Below are positions 8,830 to 16,912 of a DNA stretch of 51,192 bases, piece by piece. The notes beneath the pieces were generated by a model. It saw only the letters and a program-made list of their open reading frames with translations. It made no database searches and was not told the DNA's origin. Both the position numbers and the translations under genes were made by a program. The number at the start of each line of letters is the position of its first letter. Positions within the stretch are counted from its first letter, which is position 1. The DNA is from Oscillospiraceae bacterium (GTDB lineage: Bacteria > Bacillota > Clostridia > Monoglobales > Monoglobaceae). The stretch covers positions 1 to 51,192 of the forward strand of contig SVKC01000009.1 of NCBI GenBank assembly GCA_015068655.1, written 5' to 3'.

Positions 8830-10248
8830 TTATCTGTTTATACGTTCGAGCTTTATGAGATTTGTGTTGCCGCTCTGCCCGTTTGGCTGACCGCCTGTAA
8901 GAACAACATTATCACCCTTTGACAACTCACATATGCTTTTTGCACGGTTCACCGCATTATAGAACATAACTTCAACAGAGTTGAATTCCTCACACATAAC
9001 GGGTGTTACACCCCAGCTTAGATTGAGCTTGCGCCAAACCTTTTCTTCTGTTGTCATTCCGATAATGTCAACGGGACATCTGAAACGGCTCACCATTCGC
9101 GCGGTTTTTCCGCTGAGTGAGCTGACAACAATACATTTCGCATTCACATCAATGGCCATTGAACAGGTTGAATGAGAAATTGCATCAATATTGTTTCTTA
9201 TTTCAAAGGATGAGGTCTTAAAACGCTTTGCATAATTAATGCCCATTTCGGTAAATCTTACAATTTCAACCATATTTTTTACGGCTTCAACCGGATATTT
9301 CCCCGATGCGGTTTCACCCGAAAGCATAACTGCTGATGTACCGTCATAAACCGCATTGGCAACATCTGAAAGCTCCGCTCTGGTGGGACGAGGATTGTAA
9401 ATCATAGTTTCAAGCATTTCTGTTGCCGTAATAACACGGCTTCCGAGAAGTCTACACTTGTTTATCAGATATTTTTGAACCGCAGGAACTTCTACAAAAG
9501 GAATTTCAACCCCAAGGTCACCTCTTGCAATCATAATACCGTCGGCAATCTGGCATATCTCCTCAACGTTGTCAACTCCACTGCGGTTTTCGATTTTTGC
9601 AATTATGTCAATGTCCTTACCGCCGTTGGCATTAAGGAAGTTTCGCATATCCTCTATATCTTTTTTTCTGGATACAAATGATGCGGCAACAAAATCAACC
9701 TGATTCTGAATACCGAAGAGCAAGTCCTCCTTGTCCTGCTGGCTGAGAAAATCGTGTTTCATTACTTTCCCGGGAAAGTTCATACTCTTTTTGTCCGAAA
9801 GCTCACCGCCCGAAATAACCTCGCATACAGCATCTCTGTCCGTAAGCTCCTTCACTCTGAATGTAACAAGTCCATTGTTCACGGTAACATTGTCACCAAC
9901 ATTCAAATCTTCCATAAGGTGGTCATAATTAACTGATACACGGGATTCATTTCCTACAACCTCATCAATGGTGAAAGTGAAAGTATCCCCGTCATTAAGA
10001 GTAATTTTTTTGCTTTCAAAGGTTCCAATTCTGTATTCAGGACCTTTTGTATCAAGCATAATCGCTATGGGAAGTCCAAGCTTTTCCCTGATTTTTTTTA
10101 TGCTGTCAATTTTTCGCTGATGCTCCTCGTGTGTTCCGTGAGAAAAGTTCAGTCGTGCAACATTCATACCTTCAAGACACATTTTTTCAAGTATTTCTTC
10201 ACTTTCACAAGCAGGTCCGATTGTACAAATTATTTTTGTCTTCCTCAT
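8830..10248 (-). CDS. pyk: Pyruvate kinase
   Basis: A 472-residue glycolytic enzyme making pyruvate and ATP from phosphoenolpyruvate. The start MRKTKIICTIGPA, the NFSHG motif near residue 35, the DTKGPEYR motif near residue 65 and IARGDLGVEIP near residue 240 are diagnostic. The protein ends after the allosteric C-domain and lacks the extra PEP-utiliser-like domain of Bacillus Pyk. It is the last gene behind the OadB-type pump gene and the 43-residue OadG-like gene; there are only 28 nt and no hairpin between the small gene and pyk, so it should be under the riboswitch at 11532-11659. Pyruvate kinase needs a divalent cation (Mg or Mn), which fits manganese control, though that link is inference. 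Confidence 0.97.
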   Translation of the reverse strand: MRKTKIICTIGPACESEEILEKMCLEGMNVARLNFSHGTHEEHQRKIDSIKKIREKLGLPIAIMLDTKGPEYRIGTFESKKITLNDGDTFTFTIDEVVGNESRVSVNYDHLMEDLNVGDNVTVNNGLVTFRVKELTDRDAVCEVISGGELSDKKSMNFPGKVMKHDFLSQQDKEDLLFGIQNQVDFVAASFVSRKKDIEDMRNFLNANGGKDIDIIAKIENRSGVDNVEEICQIADGIMIARGDLGVEIPFVEVPAVQKYLINKCRLLGSRVITATEMLETMIYNPRPTRAELSDVANAVYDGTSAVMLSGETASGKYPVEAVKNMVEIVRFTEMGINYAKRFKTSSFEIRNNIDAISHSTCSMAIDVNAKCIVVSSLSGKTARMVSRFRCPVDIIGMTTEEKVWRKLNLSWGVTPVMCEEFNSVEVMFYNAVNRAKSICELSKGDNVVLTGGQPNGQSGNTNLIKLERINR

Positions 10249-10276
10249 ATTTATGCTCCTTTTATATTAAGATTTA

Positions 10277-10408
10277 CTATTTTTTTGATGTAATATTATT
10301 CAAAAGCATCGTCAAAAGTATTATTACACCAATAACAATAAATATCCCCAGCATACCGATACCCATATACCAGAGGTTTGTGATAAAGTTCATAGGATTA
10401 ACTGTCAT
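10277..10408 (-). CDS. Small OadG-like membrane subunit
   Basis: A 43-residue single-span membrane peptide (MTVNPMNFITNLWYMGIGML..., ending TSKK). The start ATG at 10408 has a GGGAGGC site. The hydrophobic helix spans about residues 12-36. In sodium-translocating decarboxylases the gamma subunit (OadG) is a small single-helix protein that assembles the complex; this one is about half the usual size and has no C-terminal zinc-binding tail. Assignment rests on position: it follows the beta-subunit gene by 21 nt in many Clostridia-type operons of this sort. Too short for routine gene calling. Confidence 0.7.
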   Translation of the reverse strand: MTVNPMNFITNLWYMGIGMLGIFIVIGVIILLTMLLNNITSKK

Positions 10409-10429
10409 AGTCGTTGCCTCCCTTTCAAA

Positions 10430-11518
10430 TTACATAAAGAAGTTGAGAATCAGACCGCCTGCAATAACAGATGCAATCTGTCCCGAAACGTTTACGCCGA
10501 TTGAATGCATAAGCAGGAAGTTCTGGGGGTCTTCCTTGAGACCCATTTTGTGAACAACTCGTCCCGACATTGGGAACGCAGAAATACCTGCCGCACCAAT
10601 CATAGGATTGATTTTCTTTTTAAGGAAAATATTAAGTATTTTCGCAAAGATAACACCGCCTGCTGTATCAACAATGAAAGCAACAAGACCAAGAGCCAGA
10701 ATGAGGAGTGTCTCAGGTCTCAAAAACTCACTTGCTTCCATACGCAAGGAAATTGTGATACCAAGAAAGATTGTTACAATATTCGCAAGAGACTTCTGTG
10801 CTGTTTCGGAAAGTGAATTCAACACGCCGCATTCACGGATAAGGTTTCCGAACATAAGAAATCCAACAAGCGCAACCGAATCAGGGGCAACAAGTCCTGC
10901 AATTGCAGTAATGATAATGGGGAACAGGATTTTTGTTGTTTTTGAAACCTCTTTCTGGGTATATTCCATTCTTATCATACGTTCCTTTTTGGTTGTCAAA
11001 AGCTTTATTACAGGCGGCTGAATAATAGGCACCAACGCCATATACGAATAAGCCGCAACCATAATTGCACCAAGATAATTTGATTCAAGTGCCTGAGCAA
11101 CAACAATGGACGTAGGACCGTCTGCCGCACCGATAATTGCAATAGATGCCGCATCCTTGATATCAAAGAACATCGAGGCAAAACAAAGAGTAAAGAATAT
11201 ACCAAACTGAGCCGCTGCACCGAAAATCATCAATTTCGGATTTGACAGCAATGGACCGAAGTCAATCATTGCACCGATACCGATGAACAGAATAAGCGGG
11301 AAAAGCTCGTTTGCAATTCCGGCATTGAACAAGGTTTCCAGTGTTTCAACGGCACCCGAATTCGGTAGATTGACCAAGATTGCACCAAAGCCCATAGGCA
11401 AAAGGAGCGTAGGTTCCATTTCCTTCTTGATAGCGAGGAAAATCAGTATTCCGCCGATAATCCACATTACAAGCTGAAGGGGGTCAATGCTCAACAGATT
11501 TTCATAAAGTACTTCCAT
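10430..11518 (-). CDS. OadB/GcdB/MmdB-type sodium-translocating decarboxylase beta subunit
   Basis: A 362-residue polytopic membrane protein. The start is the ATG at 11518 next to AGGAGGAG; longer in-frame starts would lie inside the riboswitch. Motifs of the beta subunit are present: LLPMGFGAILVNLP, PLILFIGIGAMIDFGPLLSNP, GAADGPTSIV (the region with the conserved Asp used in sodium transport) and SGRVVHKMG near the C-terminus. In the known complexes OadB couples decarboxylation of carboxybiotin to sodium export, together with the carboxyltransferase/biotin subunits. None of those is in this window. The upstream leader carries a manganese-type riboswitch, so an alternative role in cation export should be kept open. 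Confidence 0.9.
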   Translation of the reverse strand: MEVLYENLLSIDPLQLVMWIIGGILIFLAIKKEMEPTLLLPMGFGAILVNLPNSGAVETLETLFNAGIANELFPLILFIGIGAMIDFGPLLSNPKLMIFGAAAQFGIFFTLCFASMFFDIKDAASIAIIGAADGPTSIVVAQALESNYLGAIMVAAYSYMALVPIIQPPVIKLLTTKKERMIRMEYTQKEVSKTTKILFPIIITAIAGLVAPDSVALVGFLMFGNLIRECGVLNSLSETAQKSLANIVTIFLGITISLRMEASEFLRPETLLILALGLVAFIVDTAGGVIFAKILNIFLKKKINPMIGAAGISAFPMSGRVVHKMGLKEDPQNFLLMHSIGVNVSGQIASVIAGGLILNFFM

Positions 11519-11531
11519 TTTTCTCCTCCTC

Positions 11532-11568
11532 AAAAAAAAAGCCCGTGTACGGAAAAACCGCACATGAG
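11532..11568 (-). terminator. Riboswitch-controlled intrinsic terminator before the OadB gene
   Basis: Minus-strand CTCATGTGCGG (11568-11558), a UUUUU loop, CCGTACACGGG, then C and nine T (11540-11532). The stem has 11 pairs with one A/C mismatch and two G-U pairs. Its 5' arm contains CTCATG, the same bases that close the P1 helix of the aptamer, so aptamer folding and termination exclude each other. The ribosome binding site follows at once. Confidence 0.82.
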
Positions 11569-11659
11569 TCTTGTTATTTAAGACAAGCCGAACCGGTTCC
11601 GGTCGTGATTGACGACTTGCCACGCAAGCACTCCTTGCGCCAAACTACTCCCTCATGAG
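11563..11659 (-). promoter_or_regulatory. yybP-ykoY (manganese) riboswitch aptamer
   Basis: On the minus strand P1 is CATGAG (11657-11652) paired with CTCATG (11568-11563). Directly inside it is GGGAGTAG, the invariant loop of the yybP-ykoY family, then a hairpin, then AAGTCGTCAATC plus ACGACCGG and CGGCTTG, then AACAAGAC before P1 closes. These blocks and their order match the Lactococcus manganese riboswitch (GGGGAGUAG, GUCGUCAAU, ACCGGC, GCAAGACC). The family binds Mn(II) and mostly turns genes on. Here ligand binding should hold P1 and so prevent the overlapping terminator, giving an ON switch for the OadB, OadG-like and pyk genes. The motif match is seen; the ligand is taken from the family. 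Confidence 0.92.
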
Positions 11660-11670
11660 TAACTTCAAGT

Positions 11671-11699
11671 ATTTTATCTCATTTTCCGATTTTTGTCAA
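11671..11699 (-). promoter_or_regulatory. Promoter of the riboswitch-oadB-pyk operon
   Basis: Minus-strand consensus TTGACA (11699-11694), 17-nt spacer, TAAAAT (11676-11671). Transcription should begin near 11664, only a few nt before the aptamer. Confidence 0.88.
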
Positions 11700-11742
11700 T
11701 AGAATTCATTAAATATCTGAAAAAAAGACTGTCGGTAGCAAA

Positions 11743-11774
11743 ATAAAAAAAATAGTTCGGCGTGGAAACCGAAC
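11743..11774 (-). terminator. Terminator of the spoIIIA operon
   Basis: Minus-strand GTTCGG (11774-11769), 8-nt loop, CCGAAC (11760-11755), then TATTTTTTTTA. It lies about 110 nt after the spoIIIAH stop. A second, stronger inverted repeat (GGGACGGG/CCCGTCCC, 11818-11841) lies between them without a T run on either strand. The remaining bases of this 180-nt spacer show nothing else. Confidence 0.7.
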
Positions 11775-11882
11775 CCTGCAATTTGTATCACACAAAAACA
11801 AGTTGTAATACATATAGGGGACGGGTTTTCTATCCCGTCCCGAAAATTTTGTTTTGCTGCACCCCGTTCTTTTCGTGTTAAT

Positions 11883-12413
11883 CTATTCCTTGCTTGAAAT
11901 CTTTATTTCTGTGGGACTTGCACCTGTTTGACCTATAATGATATTCTTTATTGCCTCAACACCTTCCGCATCAAGCTTGCTTGCCTTGACAATTACCTTC
12001 ACACCGGTCTCATCCACAAAAGCAACACAATCTTCGTAACCCTTTGTCTTTACAGAGTTTTCTATTGCAGTTTCATTTCCTGCATTTTTTTCATGCTCCG
12101 CAATTTTTTCTTTGAGATTTTCTGCATCTTCGTTTGAAACAGACGATACGGAGAGAATTTCAACCGTCTCTGACCTTGCACAATCCCGTTCGTATCGTGC
12201 TCTTGCAAAATAATCCTTGTCTTGAGACGTTTTTTCCGTACTTGTGGTTTCTGCCTTCTTTTCTTCTATCGGAAGCGTATCACTTGTCACGGGATATATC
12301 TCTCTGTTGTCAGAAAATCTGTAATATCCTGCAGCAATAACCATAACCGCCAAAAGACCTACAAGAATTTGTTTTCCTCTTACTCCACCGAAAAATTTGC
12401 TGATTTTTTTCAT
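11883..12413 (-). CDS. spoIIIAH: Stage III sporulation protein AH
   Basis: A 176-residue mother-cell protein. One membrane helix (about residues 15-32, ILVGLLAVMVIAAGYY) is followed by a charged linker and a C-terminal ring-building (RBM) domain of YscJ/FliF type (VKTKGYEDCVAFVDETGVKV and following). SpoIIIAH reaches across the intermembrane space and binds forespore SpoIIQ to form the channel that keeps SigG active. It is the last gene of the complete AA-AH cluster; spoIIQ is not in the window. Confidence 0.9.
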   Translation of the reverse strand: MKKISKFFGGVRGKQILVGLLAVMVIAAGYYRFSDNREIYPVTSDTLPIEEKKAETTSTEKTSQDKDYFARARYERDCARSETVEILSVSSVSNEDAENLKEKIAEHEKNAGNETAIENSVKTKGYEDCVAFVDETGVKVIVKASKLDAEGVEAIKNIIIGQTGASPTEIKISSKE

Positions 12414-12453
12414 ATTTCTATCCTTTCCGCAATGCTTTTATTGTTTTGAATAC

Positions 12454-13041
12454 TTACTTTTTTTCACTTGCTGCTACAACCTTTATTCTGTGTCCTGAAA
12501 TTCCGTACAGAGCTTTTGCTGCTTCATAAAGTTCAAGACGTACACTTTCATTCTCAGCTCCTGTTGCCGCAATGAGGATTCCTGACGGTGCAGGAAGATT
12601 TTCCCTGAGAATATAAGGTTTTTCATCACCTCCCGAACCGACAATAATAATATTTTCTTCTTCCAATGAGTTGTTGGCGGAGCCTTGTTCCGTAATTTCG
12701 GTTTCAAGAGAGTTTTTTTTGTTGACAGCAAGCACCTTTTCATCCATTGTCTCAAAGGACATCATTACCTTTACTGTCCCTGCCCCTTTCACGGAAGACA
12801 ACATTTTTTCAAGATTTTCCGCCATTTCCTTTGCATAGGCAATGTTGTTGCTTGTCGTCTCGGTTACAATAGTTTCTTGTTTGTTGTTGTTTTCTCCATC
12901 ACAGCTTCCTAAAGCAAGAATCCCGACAGCAATAACTACAAAAATTATCAACCACTTGTTTTTTCTGTTGAGCTCGGATCTTGTTCCGTTTCTCTCAATA
13001 TCAACAACTCTACCTTTTCTCCCGAAAAAATCAAAAAACAT
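12454..13041 (-). CDS. spoIIIAG: Stage III sporulation protein AG
   Basis: A 195-residue protein with one N-terminal membrane helix (about residues 29-46) and an extracytoplasmic domain. The segment LEKMLSSVKGAGTVKVMMSFE and the C-terminal ALYGISGHRIKV are typical of SpoIIIAG, whose ring-building domain forms a large oligomeric ring in the mother-cell membrane opposite SpoIIQ. The gene starts 14 nt after spoIIIAF and ends 40 nt before spoIIIAH. Confidence 0.93.
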   Translation of the reverse strand: MFFDFFGRKGRVVDIERNGTRSELNRKNKWLIIFVVIAVGILALGSCDGENNNKQETIVTETTSNNIAYAKEMAENLEKMLSSVKGAGTVKVMMSFETMDEKVLAVNKKNSLETEITEQGSANNSLEEENIIIVGSGGDEKPYILRENLPAPSGILIAATGAENESVRLELYEAAKALYGISGHRIKVVAASEKK

Positions 13042-13055
13042 CTTTTCATCTCCCG

Positions 13056-13550
13056 CTATTTTCGTTGTATTTCAATCATCTCTTTGGAAACCCCAAATTT
13101 CTGATTTAGAAGTTCTTTTATTTCATCATCCGAAGCTTTATCTGTGTAATCAGAAAAAACTGTCAGTGCAATTATATTCCCAAAGCTGTTTTCGTCATTT
13201 TCTTCCACATCCGCTTTTGCCGTTACGTCTAATCCAAATCTGCTGTATATCTCATTTTCAACAGACGTTTCAAGCTTTTCTCTGTATATTTCAAAGATTT
13301 TTTCCATTTCTTTTTCATCAAGACGGTTTTTCAGCTCAACTGCCTTCAGTCGCTCACTCTTCGGTATTTCCAACTGAAAGGTATTTGAAGAAATAACAAT
13401 TATAGGGCGTATAACCGTCAGCATAAGCACAAGTCCCGCAACAAGCTTTACATATTTTTTTAATTCTCCTTCAACCATAATCAGTTCACAAATTGCACCA
13501 ACAACGATAATTCCTGCAATCTGCATTATCCAATTGCTTATCCACTCCAT
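13056..13550 (-). CDS. spoIIIAF: Stage III sporulation protein AF
   Basis: A 164-residue protein. The start is the ATG at 13550 (MEWISNWIMQIAG), preceded by AAGGTAGTG; an earlier in-frame start would run into spoIIIAE. Two membrane helices occupy about residues 5-55 (the second is LVAGLVLMLTVIRPI), then a soluble ring-building domain. It is a membrane component of the mother-cell side of the SpoIIIA-SpoIIQ channel. Spacing to spoIIIAE is 7 nt. Confidence 0.9.
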   Translation of the reverse strand: MEWISNWIMQIAGIIVVGAICELIMVEGELKKYVKLVAGLVLMLTVIRPIIVISSNTFQLEIPKSERLKAVELKNRLDEKEMEKIFEIYREKLETSVENEIYSRFGLDVTAKADVEENDENSFGNIIALTVFSDYTDKASDDEIKELLNQKFGVSKEMIEIQRK

Positions 13551-13557
13551 AATTTCA

Positions 13558-14721
13558 CTACCTTCCCAGAAGCACTGCTGCATTTCCCATATTTATTATG
13601 ATTGTAAGCATAACAACAAACATAACCGCAACAACCGCAACAAGACCAAAGACGCTTGAAATTGCATCAGCAAACTCGGAAATACACTTTACAATTTTTT
13701 TGTCACATACAGGCTGAAGAATTGCTGCACAAAGCCTGAACATAATTAGACAAGCTGAAATCTTTATGACAGGAACCGCCACAATAAGTATTACAGTGAT
13801 TATTCCCATAACACCTACGGCATTTTTTATTACAACGCTGCAGTTCATAACAGTTTCAACTGTTTCGGAAAGAGCACCTCCCACAAGGGGTATGAGATGT
13901 GAGGTTGCAAAGCGTGTTACCTTTACCGTAAGACCGTCCGCACTTCCTGACACTATACTTTGAAGACCCATTATTCCCACAAAAAGTGTCATAACAAGAC
14001 CTATTCCCCACTTTACGGTTTTATTCAAAAACTGAACAAGTTTTTCAGCATTGAGGCTTTCGGAAAGGTTATTCACAGCGCAAAGTGCTGCTGTCATCAG
14101 TATCAAAGGTATAAAAAAGCTTTCAAGAATCCATTCGGTTATTTCAATTACTCCAATGAGTATTATCTCAAAAGCAGAGGCAGAAACAACGGCACCGCTT
14201 GACGCTGTTGCAACAAGAGCAATGGGCGCCATATTTTTCATAAAAACCGACAGATTTGATATAACCGCCTTGCCACAGCTTACTGTTTCGAGGAAAGCCG
14301 CCGCAACAATTCCCACAATCACCAGATAACACACAAAAAATGCGGCATTAACGGCTTCCTTTCCGTTGAAACTGCTCTGCATCCCTGCAAGATAAGTTGA
14401 CAAAACTCCAACTGCAACAACAAAAACAAGAATTTTCAGTACATTCCGTATTTCTCCGGCGAGTAAATCCGCACCTTTGTTCAATATTTCCTGTACAGAA
14501 AAAACACTTTCTCCTCTTGCAAGTCCTGAAATAATTTCACTTATATCAAATTCCGGAACCAGCTTGCCAAAATCAACATTGTCCACTTTCTCAGCACTTT
14601 TTTCAATTTCTGTTCCGTAAAACTCTGCATATTCATCAATAATGCCAAAGCCTTCATCTTCGGCAAAAACAACCGACGGAAACAAAAACAAAAATAAAAC
14701 TACAAACAACATTTTTTTCAT
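13558..14721 (-). CDS. spoIIIAE: Stage III sporulation protein AE
   Basis: A 387-residue polytopic membrane protein with a cleavable-looking signal sequence (MKKMLFVVLFLFLFPSVVFA). Start is the ATG at 14721 with AGGTGA 5 nt before; a GTG three codons upstream overlaps that site and is less likely. About seven further hydrophobic helices follow, with the family segments CYLVIVGIVAAAF and LQPVCDKKIVKCISEFADAI. SpoIIIAE is the large integral membrane core of the channel. It lies between spoIIIAD (16 nt) and spoIIIAF (7 nt). Confidence 0.93.
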   Translation of the reverse strand: MKKMLFVVLFLFLFPSVVFAEDEGFGIIDEYAEFYGTEIEKSAEKVDNVDFGKLVPEFDISEIISGLARGESVFSVQEILNKGADLLAGEIRNVLKILVFVVAVGVLSTYLAGMQSSFNGKEAVNAAFFVCYLVIVGIVAAAFLETVSCGKAVISNLSVFMKNMAPIALVATASSGAVVSASAFEIILIGVIEITEWILESFFIPLILMTAALCAVNNLSESLNAEKLVQFLNKTVKWGIGLVMTLFVGIMGLQSIVSGSADGLTVKVTRFATSHLIPLVGGALSETVETVMNCSVVIKNAVGVMGIITVILIVAVPVIKISACLIMFRLCAAILQPVCDKKIVKCISEFADAISSVFGLVAVVAVMFVVMLTIIINMGNAAVLLGR

Positions 14722-14737
14722 TTGTATCACCTAAGCT

Positions 14738-15130
14738 TTATCCAAACCTTATTATTTTTTCCACAATCTCCAAAAAGCTGTACATCACAGGCATCGAAAG
14801 AGCTACAATCATTACCTTGCCGCCAAATTCAATTTTTGATGCAACTGCTCCCTCTCCCGCATCACGACACAGCTCTGCGCCAAACTGTGTTACATAAGCA
14901 ATACCGATTACCTTCAGCACAAGACTGATATATTTTGAATCTACGCCTGTTCTGTTTGAAATATCCCTGAGCATTTCAAGAACTGTTTTTAGATACGGCA
15001 AAACAGTAAAGAAAATAATTATAACCGCAATCAGGGAAATCTGAAGTGCAATCTCTGCACGCCAGTTCTTCACAAAAACCGCCAGAACCGCCGCTGCAAG
15101 TCCAAGCGCCGCAACCTTGAAAATATCCAT
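14738..15130 (-). CDS. spoIIIAD: Stage III sporulation protein AD
   Basis: A 130-residue membrane protein starting MDIFKVAALGLAAAV at the ATG at 15130. An upstream in-frame start at 15172 would overlap spoIIIAC and is rejected. No good Shine-Dalgarno is visible (only AAGCGAA), so translation may be coupled to spoIIIAC, which ends 10 nt before. Four hydrophobic segments are present. The sequence resembles SpoIIIAC over its first helices, as known for the AC/AD pair. Confidence 0.9.
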   Translation of the reverse strand: MDIFKVAALGLAAAVLAVFVKNWRAEIALQISLIAVIIIFFTVLPYLKTVLEMLRDISNRTGVDSKYISLVLKVIGIAYVTQFGAELCRDAGEGAVASKIEFGGKVMIVALSMPVMYSFLEIVEKIIRFG

Positions 15131-15140
15131 AATTTTTCGC

Positions 15141-15338
15141 TTAAAGATCGAAAACCGATTTGATTGTTTCAAAAAGCAAGCTTATACGTTCAACCACCAT
15201 AAAAAGTACAACTACAAGTCCCGCAAGGGTGGTTACCATTGCCTGGTCCTCTCTGCCGCTTCTTATTAACAGCTGATTCAGAACGGCAACAAGAATACCT
15301 ATTGCCGCTACCTTGAATATCAAATCAACACCGTCCAC
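15141..15338 (-). CDS. spoIIIAC: Stage III sporulation protein AC
   Basis: A 65-residue protein with two membrane helices (DLIFKVAAIGILVAVLNQLL and TTLAGLVVVLFMVVERI), the usual size for SpoIIIAC. The start is taken as GTG at 15338, 6 nt after a perfect GGAGGT; the TTG two codons earlier directly abuts that site. It is a channel component together with AD and AE. Confidence 0.92.
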   Translation of the reverse strand: MDGVDLIFKVAAIGILVAVLNQLLIRSGREDQAMVTTLAGLVVVLFMVVERISLLFETIKSVFDL

Positions 15339-15360
15339 AAGCAAACCTCCTTATCTTCGG

Positions 15361-15885
15361 TTATACAAAAACAATTACAAGAAATATTCCTGTCAAAAAG
15401 CCCAGACCCCTGTATACCTTCACATTTTTTACCGAAAGCTCACGAGCATCGTCCAGAGCAAGCTTCAGCCGTGCCATTGTTATCTTTATGTTATTTTTTT
15501 CATGCTCCCTGTCTCCGCAACCGAGTTTTTTCGAAAAATCAAGGAGAATTTCCATATCCTCTTTGCTTAAAAAAAGTTCATTACCAAATCGGTCTGCAGC
15601 TTTTTGCCATATTTTTTTCATATCAATACATCTTTGTTCGAATATGCTTTTTGAAATATAAAGCAACATATCACGAACAGCTCCACTACAATTTTTTCCC
15701 ATTCTTTCAAGGGCATCGGAAAGTGTTGCATTTCTAAATTCAATATCAAGCAAAAGCCCGTCCATTACTCCGTAAAATTCCTCCAACTGCTTCACACGGC
15801 TTTTGAAAGGAATAGAAAAAAGAATGCCCAGACATCCACAGCCAAGCACAGCAAAAAGACACGAAAAAATGGTCAGTACACTCAT
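15361..15885 (-). CDS. spoIIIAB: Stage III sporulation protein AB
   Basis: A 174-residue protein with a hydrophobic helix at each end (residues 5-24 and about 158-174) and an alpha-helical middle with EFYGVMDGLLLDIEFRNATL and LGCGDREHEKNNI, both typical of SpoIIIAB. The family is related to type II secretion GspF proteins. The start overlaps the spoIIIAA stop by four bases (ATGA), implying coupling. Confidence 0.93.
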   Translation of the reverse strand: MSVLTIFSCLFAVLGCGCLGILFSIPFKSRVKQLEEFYGVMDGLLLDIEFRNATLSDALERMGKNCSGAVRDMLLYISKSIFEQRCIDMKKIWQKAADRFGNELFLSKEDMEILLDFSKKLGCGDREHEKNNIKITMARLKLALDDARELSVKNVKVYRGLGFLTGIFLVIVFV

Positions 15886-16811
15886 TTCAAACTCCTTTGA
15901 GTTCCAAGGATTCTTGTGTTTACACCTACGCCTTCACGCCTGAGCACAATAATCTGTTCAAAACCTATTCCGCCCAGAAGAGGTTTCAGCACCTCTCTTT
16001 GTATAATCTCCTCTGCCGTGCTTCCGTGTGCGCTTGCAACAACCGAAACACCGGTGCCAAAGCATTGCAAAAGCGCATCTCTGTCCGAAGAAGTAGAAAT
16101 CTCATCCGTAACCACAAGCTGCGGTGACATTGTTCTCAGCATCATTATAATTCCATCACTCTTGGGTGCATTTTCAATAACATCCGTTTGAACTCCTATA
16201 TCATTCTGGGGCACACCACGAAAAAGTGCTGCAAGCTCACCTCTGTCATCAACAAGAGCTGTTTTTATTCCCTGGTTGGAAATCTGTCTTGTCAAATCCC
16301 TGAGAACTGTGGTTTTTCCACCCATAGGAGGAGATACGATTAATGTGTTTATTACCCGGTCAGGCTTCAAGATATAATCGGTTATGTAATTTGCTGCACC
16401 AATGATTTCGTGGGCTATACGTATATTCATTGAGCTTATTTCACGAAAATTTTCAATTCGCCCTCTTTCAGTAACAGCTCTGCCTGTAAATCCCACTCTG
16501 TGACCGCCCTTGAGTGTTATAAAGCCCTGTCGTATTTCATCCATAAAGGCATACACCGAGTTTTCGCATACCGCTTGAAAAATCAACTTCAAATCCCGTT
16601 CCGTAACCATATATGCACCGCCAACCGCAGGTGATGGCATACCATCCGAAAGAACCGAAAAGTTACCCCCGGCTGTCCCAATAATGAGAGGCATACCGCT
16701 TCTTATTCTTACCTCCTGAAGATTGTCTCCAACGGTCTCAAAGGTTTTTTCAAGAATACTTTTCATATGTACGGGAAAATAATTCAAAATTTCATCATAT
16801 CTTGTGTTCAT
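15882..16811 (-). CDS. spoIIIAA: Stage III sporulation protein AA (ATPase)
   Basis: A 309-residue cytosolic ATPase of the type II/IV secretion class that powers or assembles the SpoIIIA-SpoIIQ channel. Walker A is SPPMGGKTT (about residue 165), followed by ALVDDRGELAALF, MLRTMSPQLVVTDEIS (Walker B) and SAHGSTAEEI. The ATG at 16811 has a GGGAG site 6-7 nt away; the ATG six codons earlier lies upstream of that site and is less likely. First gene of the operon, which in other spore formers is read by SigE. Confidence 0.94.
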   Translation of the reverse strand: MNTRYDEILNYFPVHMKSILEKTFETVGDNLQEVRIRSGMPLIIGTAGGNFSVLSDGMPSPAVGGAYMVTERDLKLIFQAVCENSVYAFMDEIRQGFITLKGGHRVGFTGRAVTERGRIENFREISSMNIRIAHEIIGAANYITDYILKPDRVINTLIVSPPMGGKTTVLRDLTRQISNQGIKTALVDDRGELAALFRGVPQNDIGVQTDVIENAPKSDGIIMMLRTMSPQLVVTDEISTSSDRDALLQCFGTGVSVVASAHGSTAEEIIQREVLKPLLGGIGFEQIIVLRREGVGVNTRILGTQRSLK

Positions 16812-16841
16812 AACAATCTCCCTTTTCAAAAGTTTTATTTA

Positions 16842-16869
16842 TCTATATGATGCTTTGTCCGAAAATAGA
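16842..16869 (-). promoter_or_regulatory. Possible SigE-type promoter of spoIIIA
   Basis: Minus-strand TCTATTT (16869-16863), 13-nt spacer, CATATAGA (16849-16842). It resembles the SigE consensus (-35 with ATATT, -10 CATACAAT) with mismatches and a short spacer. It fits the known control of spoIIIA, but the match is weak. Confidence 0.35.
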
Positions 16870-16878
16870 ACTGTATAC

Positions 16879-16909
16879 AAAAAAAAAGACACCTGTGAAA
16901 GATGTCTTT
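16879..16909 (-). terminator. Terminator of hflX
   Basis: Minus-strand AAAGACATC (16909-16901), 7-nt loop, GGTGTCTTT (16893-16885): nine pairs with one G-U, continuing into a run of nine T. It starts 4 nt after the hflX stop and separates it from spoIIIA. Confidence 0.93.
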
Positions 16910-16912
16910 CTC

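Noticed and set aside
11519-11623. N-terminal extension of the OadB-type protein
   Set aside because: It would be translated from the riboswitch and terminator; the ATG at 11518 next to AGGAGGAG is the real start.
11818-11841. Strong GGGACGGG/CCCGTCCC hairpin
   Set aside because: No T run on either strand; kept only as a note beside the better spoIIIA terminator at 11743-11774.
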